DNA of 64,000 bases from the NCBI GenBank assembly GCA_000827265.1, contig KN834831.1, positions 94,997 through 158,996 on the forward strand. Direction: 5' to 3'. Under the pieces are notes generated by a model, which saw only the letters and a program-made list of their open reading frames with translations, made no database searches and was not told where the DNA came from. The DNA is from Collybiopsis luxurians FD-317 M1. Its lineage: Eukaryota; Basidiomycota; Agaricomycetes; Agaricales; Omphalotaceae. A program made the translations under genes and the position numbers. The stretch's first letter is position 1. Every line of letters starts with the position of its first letter. Of the stretch, positions 47,401 through 59,765 are shown in pieces.

Positions 47401-50400
47401 TCGAGGTTGGGAGAGGTGGTTAGTGCGATGATAGGCCTATAGAACTGTGGAGAGAAAATGAATCGGGCAGTTCCGTTGCGTAGAGTATATGCCCTGCTGT
47501 GCCCTCTGCTGCCGCTGTACCGAAAATGTGGAGTTTCACGCATATACTCATATTGATCCATCGACAAGTCTGTGCAAGTATGTGCAAAGTGTTGAAAGAT
47601 GCTAATCCGACCCTCGTTTGCAATCCCTCGGACGGATCCAGATTTCATTCGTACAGTGCTAAGCTCGAGCAGTGGCAGTCGAAATACCTCCGAAAAGGGA
47701 CTTGACCTCGAAGTCGAACGTCTGTCCAGATGTCAGATGGAAAGCTCAGCCATATCGAGGACATTCCCCGTATGTCTCTTGAGGGTATGTGCTAGTGCCA
47801 AAGTCTCTATAAATATCACAATCCATTTGTATTCCAGAAAACGATAGCATATGGAAACTTCAAAACAGCTGGAGTTGCCTGCCTCAGTCCGTCAGTTTGA
47901 TGACACGGAGCAACGCCGTTGCAGGCCGCGCAGCCACGAAGTTGGACATTCATCGGCTCAGCACTACTCACACATACAAACCATCCCAATCCTTCGAACG
48001 AGCCGTCAAGACTTTGACCATCGTACGTTGAACTAGCAAACACTACTGCACTACGTTCTACGTTCACCGCCTCATTCGGACATTACGGTGATATCTGATA
48101 TCCTATCCCTCTTGTCGACATCAGTAAAACACAGGGTAGTCCCCCGATGCGGTATGGACAGCGTATATATGTATCCGATTGTAAATGATCATGCCAAAAC
48201 GTTGAATAAGTGTCACGACTCACCGACGGGTCCTTCCATCAGTCTTTCCCCCCGTATCGACCATCAATTCAAAGCCTTCGAGGGTCGACACTACAAAGAT
48301 CTATCTTATTGGCGACTTAATAGCCTTTTGCTGTAACGCCACCAAATGGCGCAGACGGCATGATCGGTTCCGTATGGTCTCCTAACCATGCATCCTGTAG
48401 CTTCAAATGGCCCGAAGGGAAAAAAAAAAAAAGGTCATCATGAACGGATCCAGGACACTTCAGTAGCAGCAGCGCTTAGAGCAGGACGCTGCGAGGGACT
48501 CGGATAGTTGTCACGAAATGAATCTTTGCATAGTGTCCATAACATACATATCGTATCTAGATTGAAAATCACTTACAAGCTGAGGATCTGTTATCGGGCG
48601 AATCTACGACAGCGGACACCGAAAGTATCACTTTCGCTTTGCCCTTTCGACAAGGCGATTTTTCATCTGGCACTGAGTTTTTGAAACAGTGTGGGATGGA
48701 AGGTGAGTTTACTTATTGGGAAGCCTAAGGAGTGTGGAGATCATCCTCGACCTGGGGTAGGCGAGAGAGCCAGAAATAATGGTCTCTGTTCAAACAGCAG
48801 TATTATTCAGAAGCATGCCAGTGATCGGTCGACATCGTGAACGCAGGGGTGGGGAATTCAGCGGTATGATGTGGGTTGGACAAATACTTCGATAGGTGTC
48901 GGTATTACAGAGTCATTTTCTTATCGAACCGGTCTAGTATATGAGGATCGAAATTAATGAGAGCGATGGGGTCGCCTCGGACTCTAGTAACATCTTAGGC
49001 GAGCCTGGATAGAGGGCATAAATTGCTCCCCAAAAGCCTGAAGTACCAGATCCTCCTGCACTGCAGATTACCGGAGACACGGCGAAACTCCGAGTGTCCG
49101 AGTAAGCAGCTCGTTAGGATTCACATTTGACTGTAGGTACGTGCTCCAGTGCATGTCGTAGCGTCTTGTGAGTGAAGGTTTCGCATGGGGCCCACCTCTC
49201 AATAGATTCAGGCATGCGCAACGCGTCAATCGCATTTTAATGCGCTGTTGCGCTAGGATATAAAAGGCATCTCACCGAGTTACATACTTCCTACCGTCGA
49301 AGAGGATGTTTAGTTCGCGAAAGTCTGGGGTTCATTTCGGTAATACCATCATCGGTACTTCAAGCCTCATGATAGGCCAGAGATAGGCTGCTAGCAACCA
49401 AGAAATTGAATACGTTAATTTCTCTCAAAAAGATACCAAAGTAAAGAGAATTGTTCACTTGTTGGATAGGAGCGTATATTGTCCTACCTCGTAAATAGAG
49501 CTTGGCTGCATTTTCACCCGGGGCTTAGGCCTTAGGCCTTAGGAAGTAAACGCTTGCAAGAAGAAAATTTTATACCGTGGTGACAGCAACACTCTTCCTA
49601 ATCCTTCGTCCTATCATTGCATTTCACCCGGTAGAGAATAAACCAGTACCGCTGCGGCTGGAGCCTCAAGGCCTCAAGGCCTCTGTAAAACTTGAATAAT
49701 TGAAATGGTTCTGTTGTCCGTTGTAGGTTGAGGCGCGATATGGGTCGCGTTTGAGTGGAAAAAATATCTTCCGGCGCGATCTGATTCCGAGCCGCCGGGA
49801 TCCCAAGGACCGACGGTATCTTTTTTTTTTTCTGTTTTTTTTTTTTTGTGACTGGCACCATTTTGGGCAGCACCTCCGCGATCACGATTCCGACTCTAGT
49901 TCCGCTTCATCATCTTGAAAGTTGACCATGTTGAATCCGTATTCGACGCTTTGACCTTCTCCGTTCAAAGGCAGACTGTGGATTCAGTGACCTTGCTTTA
50001 TACTGTTCTTCTTGGCCAAATGAACGGTGCTCCACTAAGATTTTGCTTCTGAGTAGTCCCCTGCGTACTCGGGGGTCACAAGACGATCGCGGCTTTCGCG
50101 GATGCTTTTCAACCTCTGAGAAGCAGACTGAACGTTTCTACCTGGATACCTTTCATCCTTGGAGAGATTCTGCGTCGGGAGCAGTGACTAGTATCATCTA
50201 GAAAGCTGCTGCAAGTAACTCCTCTACAAATAACGATACCCTGAACGACAACCAGATGTATCTTAACATGGAGCCCCTGGGAGCGACTTTATCTTCAATA
50301 TTGTACAGTAAAGGGCTCAACGATGCTGTTTTGGGCCCTTCCTTGTCTTGAATATAGTTGAGAAAATTTTTATCGAAGCGAGCTTGAGAGCCTAGGACCA

Positions 50401-52921
50401 GTGAGCAGGTTTCTCTGTCGGCGACGCCACACCAGACAATCCAAGGTCTTGTGAGTTCCTTGCTTTTTTCGAGTATTCAGTACATTGAGTCTTCATTGAT
50501 CTTCAGTGAGCACTCGCTATGCTTCTGCCACGGACCATGCATTCAGATTATATCTCACGTCAATATACATCATCCAAAATGATCGTTTGGTTCCTCAAAC
50601 CATTCACAGGTCGGCGCTGCTATGGCAGTGGACCTGATGAAGTCTACTGAAGTATGAACTAATACTTCGCTTCCGACCTCATTGATCGTCAAAATGTTCC
50701 CCTATGAAGCTCTTTGTAACCCGCACAAACAATCGGTTGATTGCCTACGATAACTACTGGCACGTCAGTCGTCGCTCTCCCATCGCTTTTCGTCCCAGCT
50801 GACAGATGCGTAAAGGAAATGCGTGATTTTCGACCTCAGCACGATATACACCGGCAGCATCGACGGCCACTAGTCTATGAAACACCTCTGCTATCCTGCA
50901 CCGCCCGCACATGGTTCAAGCTGAACACCGGACTCTTGACAGCTCTCTTGAACCTAAAGTCTTCGTCATGCTGCTGTTTCGACTGAACTCTGCTCAAGGT
51001 TTGCATTGCATATGGGCAATTCAAGAATCTCCTCTGATCTCGTCCGTGTGCCTGTAAGTACGCACGCAAAGGAAGGAAAATCGATTCAATCGGCTTCAAA
51101 CTTTCTTTACGGTACACATCCCCTTCCACCCTGACGAGAAACTTCCGGCAATTTTTGTCAGTCGTGTAATGTAACATGTGGTTTCTCCTCCAGGTCTTAA
51201 CCTTACCTCTTCCCAAGCTCAGCGTTCGTACATCCACGCCTGCCGCATAGTCCGCTCCGACACAGGGTCGGGATTCGGAGAAGCCTTGGACTTGCCTCGC
51301 CTCGCGAGATACTTGCCCTACTGGAGATCTTTGTCCGCCAAAGTTTCGTGTTAACGAATCGAATCTTCATTCCATTCCGAAGATTCGATAGAATACATCC
51401 AATAGTAAACTTCTTTCTCGCCTCCCTCCCCTGGCATAGAATACACATTGTATGTAAGTATGTAGCAAGGCGCTTCCTCCCGCGCTATGCAGCCCACTTG
51501 TAACAGCAATGAATGCTTCTATACGAGTACATAATTGGCGGCGGCACTTTTTTTCTTGATTCGATTCGATTCTGAGTAGACACTCCCGCTCGCGGAGTTG
51601 TCATGCATACATTTCTCAATTTACTTGTACTCTATATTCAGACATACAACGACAAGAGACTCGGCATACTATAGAGTACATACAGCCCTTACATACAGAA
51701 TACGATTCATGCGCCGCGCAGGACAAATCGGGCAAGTGTTACCGTACTAAAATAGGAAAACAAGAAAAGAGGAAACCGAAAAGTGACTTGTTTGTTTTCT
51801 GGCGCCGGGTTTTTCCATCAGAATAATATACATAAGCACGGGTGTACTGTATGAGACTGTATGAGACTGTATGTATGTGGGTGTGTATGAGTACGTTGGC
51901 CTAGGACTTCCGCGCGCGATGCTTTGCAGGATCGGGGCCCTACCGCTGGCGAAAACGCCCGCCCGTCACATACGATATGTATGTATCCCATTGACTCAGA
52001 GAATCAAGAGCCTCTCTGAGACTCAGCGGAGATCGAAATTCAGAAAAACAAAACACACCATACCTAAAACTACCCAAGTCATATCAAGTCATCCCATATA
52101 CCCCATTTCACCCTCATCGCGTATCAAGGTTTCCAGAAAAGAACATTTCCTTCCTTCCAAGTCATTTAGCCCAAGTATGTATGTACGCGTATGTACCTAT
52201 CTAGACTCTACGTTTCTATTCTATTCTATATCTCATCTCATCTCATCTCACTTGAGAGCCTGAGCTTCTGAAAAAAAAGCAGTTGTTCTGGAAAAGTCAA
52301 ATTCCCAATATGTACATATGTAAGTATGCGCAGGCGCAGTCCTACTTCGTATTCGGCAACCGAAGTGGATGGCAAGTACTAGTAATCGATGGAAAGTGCT
52401 ACAACGGCCCAAGTAACCCTTTTCGAGGGACCTCTAGCTCGGATCTAAATAAAAAGTACGTATACGGGTGCTATGGGCGCCTCGCCCTTTCGAGAGAGAC
52501 GGGAGAAGGCCCAAGGGACTCGTTACAATTGAGATGAGAGGAGGGAGGGACAGGACAGATATGAGCGTTGATGGATGGATCAATAAATGAAAAAGTGGGG
52601 TCGTACCTCGAAAATCCGGAGTGTCAGAAACAAGAGAGACTACCAAGGATGATGTGATAGGACGTACACACAGACTGACTCGTCTGAGGGATCTGCGCGC
52701 ACAGACTCGAAATGGATGGATGACCGATGGCGAGACCCTGCCTCGTAAGTAAGGGACAACTGACGCCGGTCTGACTCGTCTGAAGGATCTGCGTCGAGAC
52801 TGGAACAGCGGAACTGGATGGATGGCCGATGGCGGGAAGCTCCTGACAGTCACGTAATCCCGGATCCTCACCGGCCCGTCGCCGTCCCGGAAAAATGCAC
52901 ACATGATCGCGTCGAACTGGA

Positions 52922-52972
52922 GGGGCGGGGCGGGGCGGGGTTAGGGGACACCGGGCGGGGGTTCATCCATCT
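52922..52972 (+). other. G-quadruplex-capable G-rich tract
   Basis: At least six runs of four or more G, separated by single C or TTA, occur within 50 bp (GGGGCGGGGCGGGGCGGGG core), enough for an intramolecular G-quadruplex on the plus strand. It lies in the gene-poor interval, 3.8 kb upstream of the GATA factor. Confidence 0.7.
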
Positions 52973-53053
52973 TGAAAGTATTTACGCGCCACTCATCTCA
53001 AATCCTTTCCTTGAAAGAAAAAAAAAAATTTTTTTCTGCTTCAGTTTCACCCG

Positions 53054-53102
53054 GATCCATCCATCTATCCATCCATCCATTTATCACCCATCCATCCATC
53101 TC
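53054..53102. repeat. ATCC microsatellite
   Basis: Imperfect tandem ATCC units with a TTATCACCC interruption, in non-coding DNA. Confidence 0.85.
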
Positions 53103-53384
53103 CTGTATAACCTTCTCCCTCCCTCTCTTACGAGACCAACGTACACAGGTCGTCAAATCGCTGGCATAAGAAGCGCCAACACCAACACTCACAGCCGGCG
53201 GGAAGTGCAAAATGGAGGGAGACAGTTCGGAAACGGAGGCAAAAGAAGAGGGGAAAATTCAAAAATCCAGAATTCCAAAAAATCAAACCTCATCTATCCG
53301 TTCCTTGCGCTCCTACCTGCGCCCTGAAATTGCATAACTATCAAGATTGCAAATACGTTAATTTGAAAGAGCCAACAAGTTCTA

Positions 53385-53422
53385 ACTGACTGACTGACTG
53401 ACTGACTGACTCGATCGATCGA
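53385..53422. repeat. CTGA then CGAT microsatellite
   Basis: Seven consecutive CTGA units run into three CGAT units, an abrupt phase change between two tetranucleotides. Confidence 0.85.
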
Positions 53423-54379
53423 AGCAATCGAGGAATGTTCATGAGACGCGTTTCTTCTTCTTGTTCCTTCACAAAGCTTCCTTTTCCTAAAGAAATATCC
53501 ACATACCATATCCCATATCCACTTCCGCAGGGGTTATCTTGATAGCGCAGAAATAAAATTAACTAGATGAATAATACTGAAATTCCAAAGGGTCACAGTA
53601 ACGTTGGATCGGAGGTTCTTGATACCGTCAAAAAAATCAAAAACAACAGCAGTTGAGTTACTAGTAGTTTATTGTCGATATCAGCGTCAGGGGATTCGAA
53701 TGTAGGATGGAAGGGAGTCTGTAAGTATTACGGAGTTGATAATTGCGGAGGGAGGTATCGTAAGTACCAAGTTCCAACACCATACCTCCGATCAACCTTA
53801 TCGTCAATAATCAATCAATATACAAGACTGAAGTCTGTCAGAATAAGAAAGAACTGGGGCGTCTATAGAATGTATCTACTTACACGGAGGAACAAATTGC
53901 GGAGGCACGGAGACAACCAAGAAAGTAACCCCGACCTCACCTCACCGACTACATCCTCCGAGTCCGACTCGCCCACGACGACTTCGATTCGAAGCTAGTC
54001 TATACATACTTTTTTCCATACCTTCCCCAAGCTGCATATGTATCATACGTATGTCGAGACAAAAGTCAAACTGAACAATTTAATTATAGTACAGTACAAT
54101 AAAATGAGGGCAGAACATGACGGAGTCCAAAAGCCCCGTCCGTTGTATATACTACATACTCGCGATTCGTTCGTCGTTCATCGGAGGAGATATACTTACG
54201 ATTCATATTATTATATCTATCTATCTATCTACCTATGTATGGCCTATGGCCTATGACCTATGACCTATGGCTTGCAGTAACTTCGATTAGAGTTATGAGA
54301 TACGGAATGGAATGATTAGCAAGGGCTGTCCCTCCCCCTGCCCCCAGGCTGCATAGCGAGTAAAGCCAAGTAAGGAAAT

Positions 54380-54720
54380 GGCGTTTGGCTTGGAAGACCC
54401 ATGCGCGAGGCGCACTAGTCGTAGCTTCTTTTGCAGTGATGATGAGTATACACAGCTAAGAGATAAAATAAAACAATCCAACCTCCCCGACATTTGGCTC
54501 GGAAGACCCATGCGCGAGGCGCACTAGTAGTTCCTGGAAAATAACGAAATAGAAAGACTTGGTGACCCGGACATGTAGCTGGGAAGACCATGCGCGAGGC
54601 GCGCTAGAAAAAGACAAAGTACAAAGGCCCAACACAACAAGAACTTGATAACCCCGACATTTAACTGGGAAGACCATGCGCGAGGCGCACTAGTACCAGC
54701 AATAGTTCCTAGAAGGTGAC
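54380..54720. repeat. Four-copy 27 bp motif cluster (GGAAGACC...GCGCGAGGCGC)
   Basis: Cores GGAAGACC(C)ATGCGCGAGGCGC(A/G)CTAG start at 54392, 54501, 54582 and 54668, so offsets are 109, 81 and 86 bp. Each is preceded by GACATTTGGCT-like sequence (copies 2-4: CCCGACAT or CCGGACAT; copy 1 only TTTGGCT). Copies 2 and 4 are also followed by AGTTCCTnGAA and GACGAAAT-like segments. The core is essentially invariant while spacers differ. It is 2.1-2.4 kb upstream of the GATA start. Confidence 0.9.
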
Positions 54721-56775
54721 GAAATCCGAAAAATAAAATATAAAAAACCTACAGCATCCTAACCATAGACAACTTCCGATCTTCGAACATCGTCATACTT
54801 CCCATACATCTACTGTGCTCTAGTCCGGATTGCACGATGGTGCCTCTGCCGAATATAATTAAACGAACGTACTATAGAACAGAACCCATACTCAACTGCA
54901 GATGACAATACTAAAATTTACAGATTTGACATGCATGTGCATCGGCCGTCTGCTATGTACTAGAACGAATTTCAAAGATAGCTTAGCAAACCGAAGAAGA
55001 ACAAAGAACAAAAAATAGGTTTTTTTGACCAGCGCGAAGGAAGGACGCGCGTGTGTCTGTGTCTGTGTCTGTGAATCTGTGAATTGGGGGGGGGATCCAC
55101 GAATGATTATGGTACTGCCGTACATGCATTCGAAGCTTGTAAGAAGCTGACGCTAGGCAAAATAGCCAAGAGAGATCGAGGGAGGAGAAGTGGGCTAAAC
55201 TAGTACGTAGGTACACGCGGGGATCTCGGTGCTGGGTTTTCGGTGCTCGGAAGATTATTTGAACACCTATACCTGGAGACTCAAAATTTCTGTACGGGAC
55301 GTCGGGTACAGGAGATCGGACAAGAAGCATGGAAGAAGGACGAGAGAAGACGGATTCGGTTGGAGACGAGACGAGGCGAGGGGGGTGTATAAACTGCTAT
55401 CAACTTCAAACGTGAACAAAACTCGCAGTCTTTCTTCGGTTCCTAAATGAAGATACGAGCGTTCGAATTACTATATGTATTGCAGGGGATTTGTCTCCGA
55501 TGGACGAGTCGGAAGTTCATGACCGCGACCGTACCTAGTCTTGGAGGATAAACTTTGTGTGTATGTGTGCACATACGAACACCGTAGATACGGACACGGA
55601 GACAGAATGGGCGTACTAGGGTACAACTCCCACCGAGGCTATGTCGAGGTATCTTTTCAAGTTACCGGTGACTATCTTGATACTGATGTAATTTCCTTCT
55701 TTCCAACTTATTCGGGCATTTGGTTGGAATCGAAATCGAGGACCCAACGAAAGAGTTGGCTCTCGTTCTAAAAGCCGGGTATAGATATGAGAAATGAAAC
55801 GATTGGGAAAAGATTAGAGTATATTGTTATTGCATCGAATCGTACCCGCTTTCATCGTTGTTCATCGATCTGTTAAAGAATTGCATCTTGCACAGACAAG
55901 ACACAGGGAAGAGACGAACGGTCACGACGGAACGGATAAGTGTACGAAGAAATGGAAGGGATTCTGTGGCGCAAAGAGGTACAAAGATTGGAAAGGAAGA
56001 ATGAGTCATAGGTAGGTACGTAGTAGGTAGGTAACTAGTATAGTTGATGGAGATTGGACTTGACCTTGTCTGGTGGAGTAGGACACAGCAGCAAGAACAG
56101 GAATTGAAGGGCGATTTGAGGCTGAAGCTGATTCGTGTGGAGAGATACACAGCCTGGAGAAAAAAGTGTGTAGGTGCCTTGTAGCGCGAGCAACTTCCAC
56201 CGAAGAACCAAAAGAACGGGAGAAGAGAGGACCCCGAAGGACGCAAAGGAAACCCCCGAGTACACCGCTCTGCCCCATGTGTGACATGGTGTGACTGTTA
56301 ACGTAAGGGAGAGGGACGTTGATTAAACGTTTCAGGAAAAAAAAATTTTCTTTAATAATATTATATTCTTATCGCATCTAAGATATGGGCGTGGAGCAAT
56401 TAGATCTGAGATGAAAAAGAATTGAGTTGGTGTATTGATTCCCACTGACCCCGGAAACCGCCAAGTGGTAGGTCCGTGGAGGAGATATAGCTGTCTGTCG
56501 AAGGAGAGCACTGCCATGAGTTGTCGGAAAGTCGCGAAAAAAGGGAGAAGAGGAGAAAAGAGGCATTGTTTGGGAAAAATAAACGAATTTCATAGTTCAA
56601 TTCAAAAATTTCTCTTCATGGGTCCCGGACCCAGAAAAGGAAAGGGTAACCAAAGCCAGGGCTCACACGGAAAAAGGGTTCATAAGGCCCTCCCTCCGGA
56701 AGGGTATAAGTGAGAAGGGACGAATACCCGGTCGCGTTTCTTTTTTTCTTTAACAAAAAAACTAGTCCACCCAAC

Positions 56776-58216
56776 ATGATCTCTGACATGGACTCGCTTT
56801 CCTTCGACGGTTATACTTCCTACTCGGACTCTTCTGCTCCCCGTACTCCTTCACCTCGCGCCGACATACCATACTCTGCACCCACTCAGATCTACGATGA
56901 TGATGCTACAAACAATCCTGCCTATCGCGGTTCTCTCTTGCAGGAACTGTACGGCAGTCAGGAAGAAGAGTTTGCTAAACAACAACAGCAGCAGCAACAA
57001 CAGCAACAACAGCACCATCATCATCAGCAACAACAACAACAGCATCAACCACCTATGCCCCGTCGAGCTACCTTTCCATACGTACGACACGATGCACCTC
57101 CTTATCCTTCCCATTATGATAACTACGATGACCCTGCCGCCGCCCCAAACTCGTACGTAGTACCTTCCAACGGTCCGTCCGGTCCGACAGCGTACTACTC
57201 CCCGCCACACAACCCCTACCTCCAGCACCATCCTTATGGTCCTTCTTCAGGTCTCCCTCCAATGGCCATGCCCGGAATGCCCATTCCGCCCATGGCCATG
57301 GCTGGTCCCTACGGTCATCTCCCCGCTCCTCTTCCCATCCAGCACACAGACGACGCAGCCAGCAAGGAAACTCAGTACCTTCGCCGACGCTGCTTCAACT
57401 GCCACACAACCGAGCCTCCTTCCTGGCGGCGAAGTACTCTCAACCCTGGCAAAATCGTCTGCAACAAATGTGGTCTCTACGAGCGTACCCATCTCAGGCC
57501 CAGGCCTTTGAGATTCGACGAGCTCAGGGCGGGTGGAAAGGCCAGGAAAAACTCGCTTTCCAACGGCAGCGGTGCTCCTGCTTCAAATCCTAAAACCAGC
57601 CCAAAGAGTCCAGGAAAGAATCTGGTCAAGAAGGAGAGCGTCGATAATGGGCTCGGTAGAATCCGTCCCAACGGTAGAAGGAGCAGTGTGTCCAGTAGCG
57701 CTGGAAGTACAAGCGATTGGGATGATAATGGTGAGCGTCATTTCCTTTTGTTTTTCCCTTTTTTTTTTTTTTTTTTTCCTTTTTGTTATCTCTTCTTGTC
57801 GAATACACTTTTGCCAACCATCTTTGTTTGCTTTGCGTATGTGCTTTCCCGCCAATCCAGCCGCTGCCCAACAATCTCAACTCTATGCGAATCAACAACA
57901 ACCTATCCGGAGCTACTCTTACGACTCGCCGTACGATTCACCGACATTCCCCCCAGCTTCGGGATATGTCACCTCTTCACCACCCAGCGATTCACCAACC
58001 TTTTCTCCTCACGAGCTTGGCGCGTATGGTGCTAGTGGTCCGGCTCCGACTTCGCCCTACCATCATCCAAACTCGCCGTACCACGCTGGTCTCTCACCAT
58101 ACTCGCACTCGTCCGCCTCGCCCCCCGACTCTACACAACTCACCCACTCGCCCCAACTCACTCTTCCTCCCATCATCCCCGAAGAACCCATCCCGACGAA
58201 ACGCGCGACCAACTGA
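56776..58216 (+). CDS. GATA-type zinc finger transcription factor, short isoform
   Basis: Start is ATG 56776 in CCAACATGA context; the in-frame extension upstream has no ATG. Exon 1 (56776-57730) encodes a Ser/Pro-rich N-terminus, a poly-Gln/His tract (about residues 73-95), Pro/Met-rich segments (GLPPMAMPGMPIPPMAM) and the zinc finger CFNCHTTEPPSW...IVCNKCGLYERTHLRPRP, a C-x2-C-x19-C-x2-C form with the long STLNPGKIV loop seen in one fungal GATA class, followed by a basic Ser-rich tail. A 130 nt intron with a T-run joins exon 2 (57861-58216), rich in SP and YDSP motifs and ending IIPEEPIPTKRATN. Total 436 residues. It should bind GATA sites in the nucleus; the target pathway (nitrogen, light, iron, development) cannot be told from this finger alone. 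Confidence 0.88.
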
Positions 58217-58689
58217 TTTATAGGACTATGGACTGGCTCCCGATTGTGCTGTTTTCTTTTTACCTGGCTTGCTCATATACAGTAATCGATAGAATTAGGA
58301 ACAGAAGAAAGAAGAAAGAAGATGAAATTATAATTCCAATTTACCGCACATATACCAAAACTTGCTCTCGATACCTCCACCCCCCTCTTCACCCCACATA
58401 CGCATATGCATACGCTTCCTCCCCCGTTTTTTCCTTCGTTTGTTCTTTCGTTCTTTTTCTCCCTACGTACATATTTATACATATATTTGTGATATATATC
58501 TATTCCGTTTCGTGTTTTTTCTTTTCTTGTTGTCTTTTCCGTCCCTCGTACTCTGTATCTCTTTCCCCGCCCCCTTTTTTCTGTATCATTATCCTGTCCT
58601 TGTTTTTTTTTTGTGTGTTGCCTCTAAAAGAGAATCGAACCAGAAATGCTGATTGATTTTACCTCTCTCTTGCCTTGTGTGAAACTTAG

Positions 58690-59765
58690 GTTCGATCTAC
58701 AGCTCTCCATCAGCGAACAACTCTGGGTACAACTCTCCCGCTGGCATGATGTCCCACCTTCATCTGCCCCCTTCCCCACCGCCTCAATCGAGCTCGGGTT
58801 CAGGTTCAGCTGGAATGATAAGGTTACCCAACGCACCGCTGAGTGATATCGCTGGGTACGCAACAGCTTCGACTCCTAACCGTGAGGATCCCTCCGGCTC
58901 CGGGTCCGGCTCTGCCTATGCCGAGTATTCAGATTACCACCACCCTCACCATCATCATGCTGCCCACCACTCCCACTCGCATCACCCGAATTTGCCTAGT
59001 CCTCTTGGATTGGGCAATTTGAGTTTGGAGGCTCAGCAGGGTCAATCTCCGGTCCCGGAGAGTTTGTTGTCTGGTAATGAAAACTCGTCGGCGTCGTCGT
59101 CGTCGTCTCTATCTGGAACCGCTACCCCCTCACTCATTCGGGGCGCTCCTCTGAGCGGCAGCAGCAGCAGTGGTAGTGTCCTGCGAAACAAATCCCACAC
59201 GATTAGTACCAGTGCGCCTTGGGAACGCGAACGCGAGAGGGAATGGGAGAGCCAATCCCAATCCCAATCCCAAAGGGACCGAGAGAGGGTCCTCCTTTTC
59301 AGCACTCCCCGCGAACGAAGCGACTCCAACTCCAACTCCTCCGCATACTCGAGCTTATCCTCATCCCCCCTCCTCCCCAGCACCAATCCCAATCCCAACG
59401 CCCTCAACACCAACATCGCCGGCTCCCCTCTCTTATCCGGATCCCCGCACCTCTCCGCGGCATCGCACTCCCCGAGGCTCCTGGCACACAGCAGCTCGCT
59501 CTCCCGCGCGCGCTCGAGGTCGTCTTCGATCCTCAGCCTCACGCATTCGGCGCGTTCGGTGCATTTGCCGTTGCCGGAGGAGCCGGAGGAGTTTGAGCAT
59601 GGGTATGAGCGTGAGCGCGAGCGTGGTGGAGGGGCGTTGGGGATGATCAGTTCTGGGTTGGGTGAGATGAATATGAGCGGCGGTGGGGATGGGACCTTGG
59701 ATCCGAAGCATTTGGATGGTGGGAGGATGGAGATCGATGGGTTGGGTCTTTCGTCTGAGGTGTAG
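58690..59765 (+). CDS. Alternative terminal exon of the GATA factor (long isoform) or separate downstream gene
   Basis: An open frame starts right after CTTAG at 58689: GSIYSSPSANNSGYNSPAG, then SHLHLPPSPPPQSSSG, a His-rich stretch (YHHPHHHHAAHHSHSHH), Ser runs, a SQSQSQSQRDRERV segment, and acidic and RERERG tracts, ending GLGLSSEV at 59765. The GATA exon 1 donor (57730) is in phase 1 and joins either exon 2 or this exon in frame; exon 1 plus this exon is exactly 677 codons. Donors inside exon 2 (for example TATG|GTGCTAG near 58028) are also phase-compatible, so a three-exon product is possible. No domain is recognised. The first ATG inside, at 58746, would be needed if it were a separate gene. 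Confidence 0.6.

Larger units (their letters stand above)
44444..56775. other. Gene-poor 12 kb interval upstream of GATA factor
   Basis: No convincing gene was found on either strand. Frames looked at and set aside include 45632-45276, 46243-46698, 47385-47847, 52904-52434 and 56006-56287. From about 51.4 kb the sequence becomes rich in simple repeats and pyrimidine/purine tracts: ATGT-type repeats near 51850-51900, a partial duplication at 52675-52736 and 52770-52836, G-runs, ATCC and CTGA arrays, and T runs near 49797-49848. In fungi such expanses often hold long 5' leaders or regulatory DNA of developmental regulators; that is inference. Confidence 0.5.

Noticed and set aside
54380..54720. 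CRISPR-like look of evenly spaced 27 bp repeats
   Set aside because: The genome is eukaryotic, spacers vary from about 54 to 82 bp and partly resemble one another, and no cas genes exist here.
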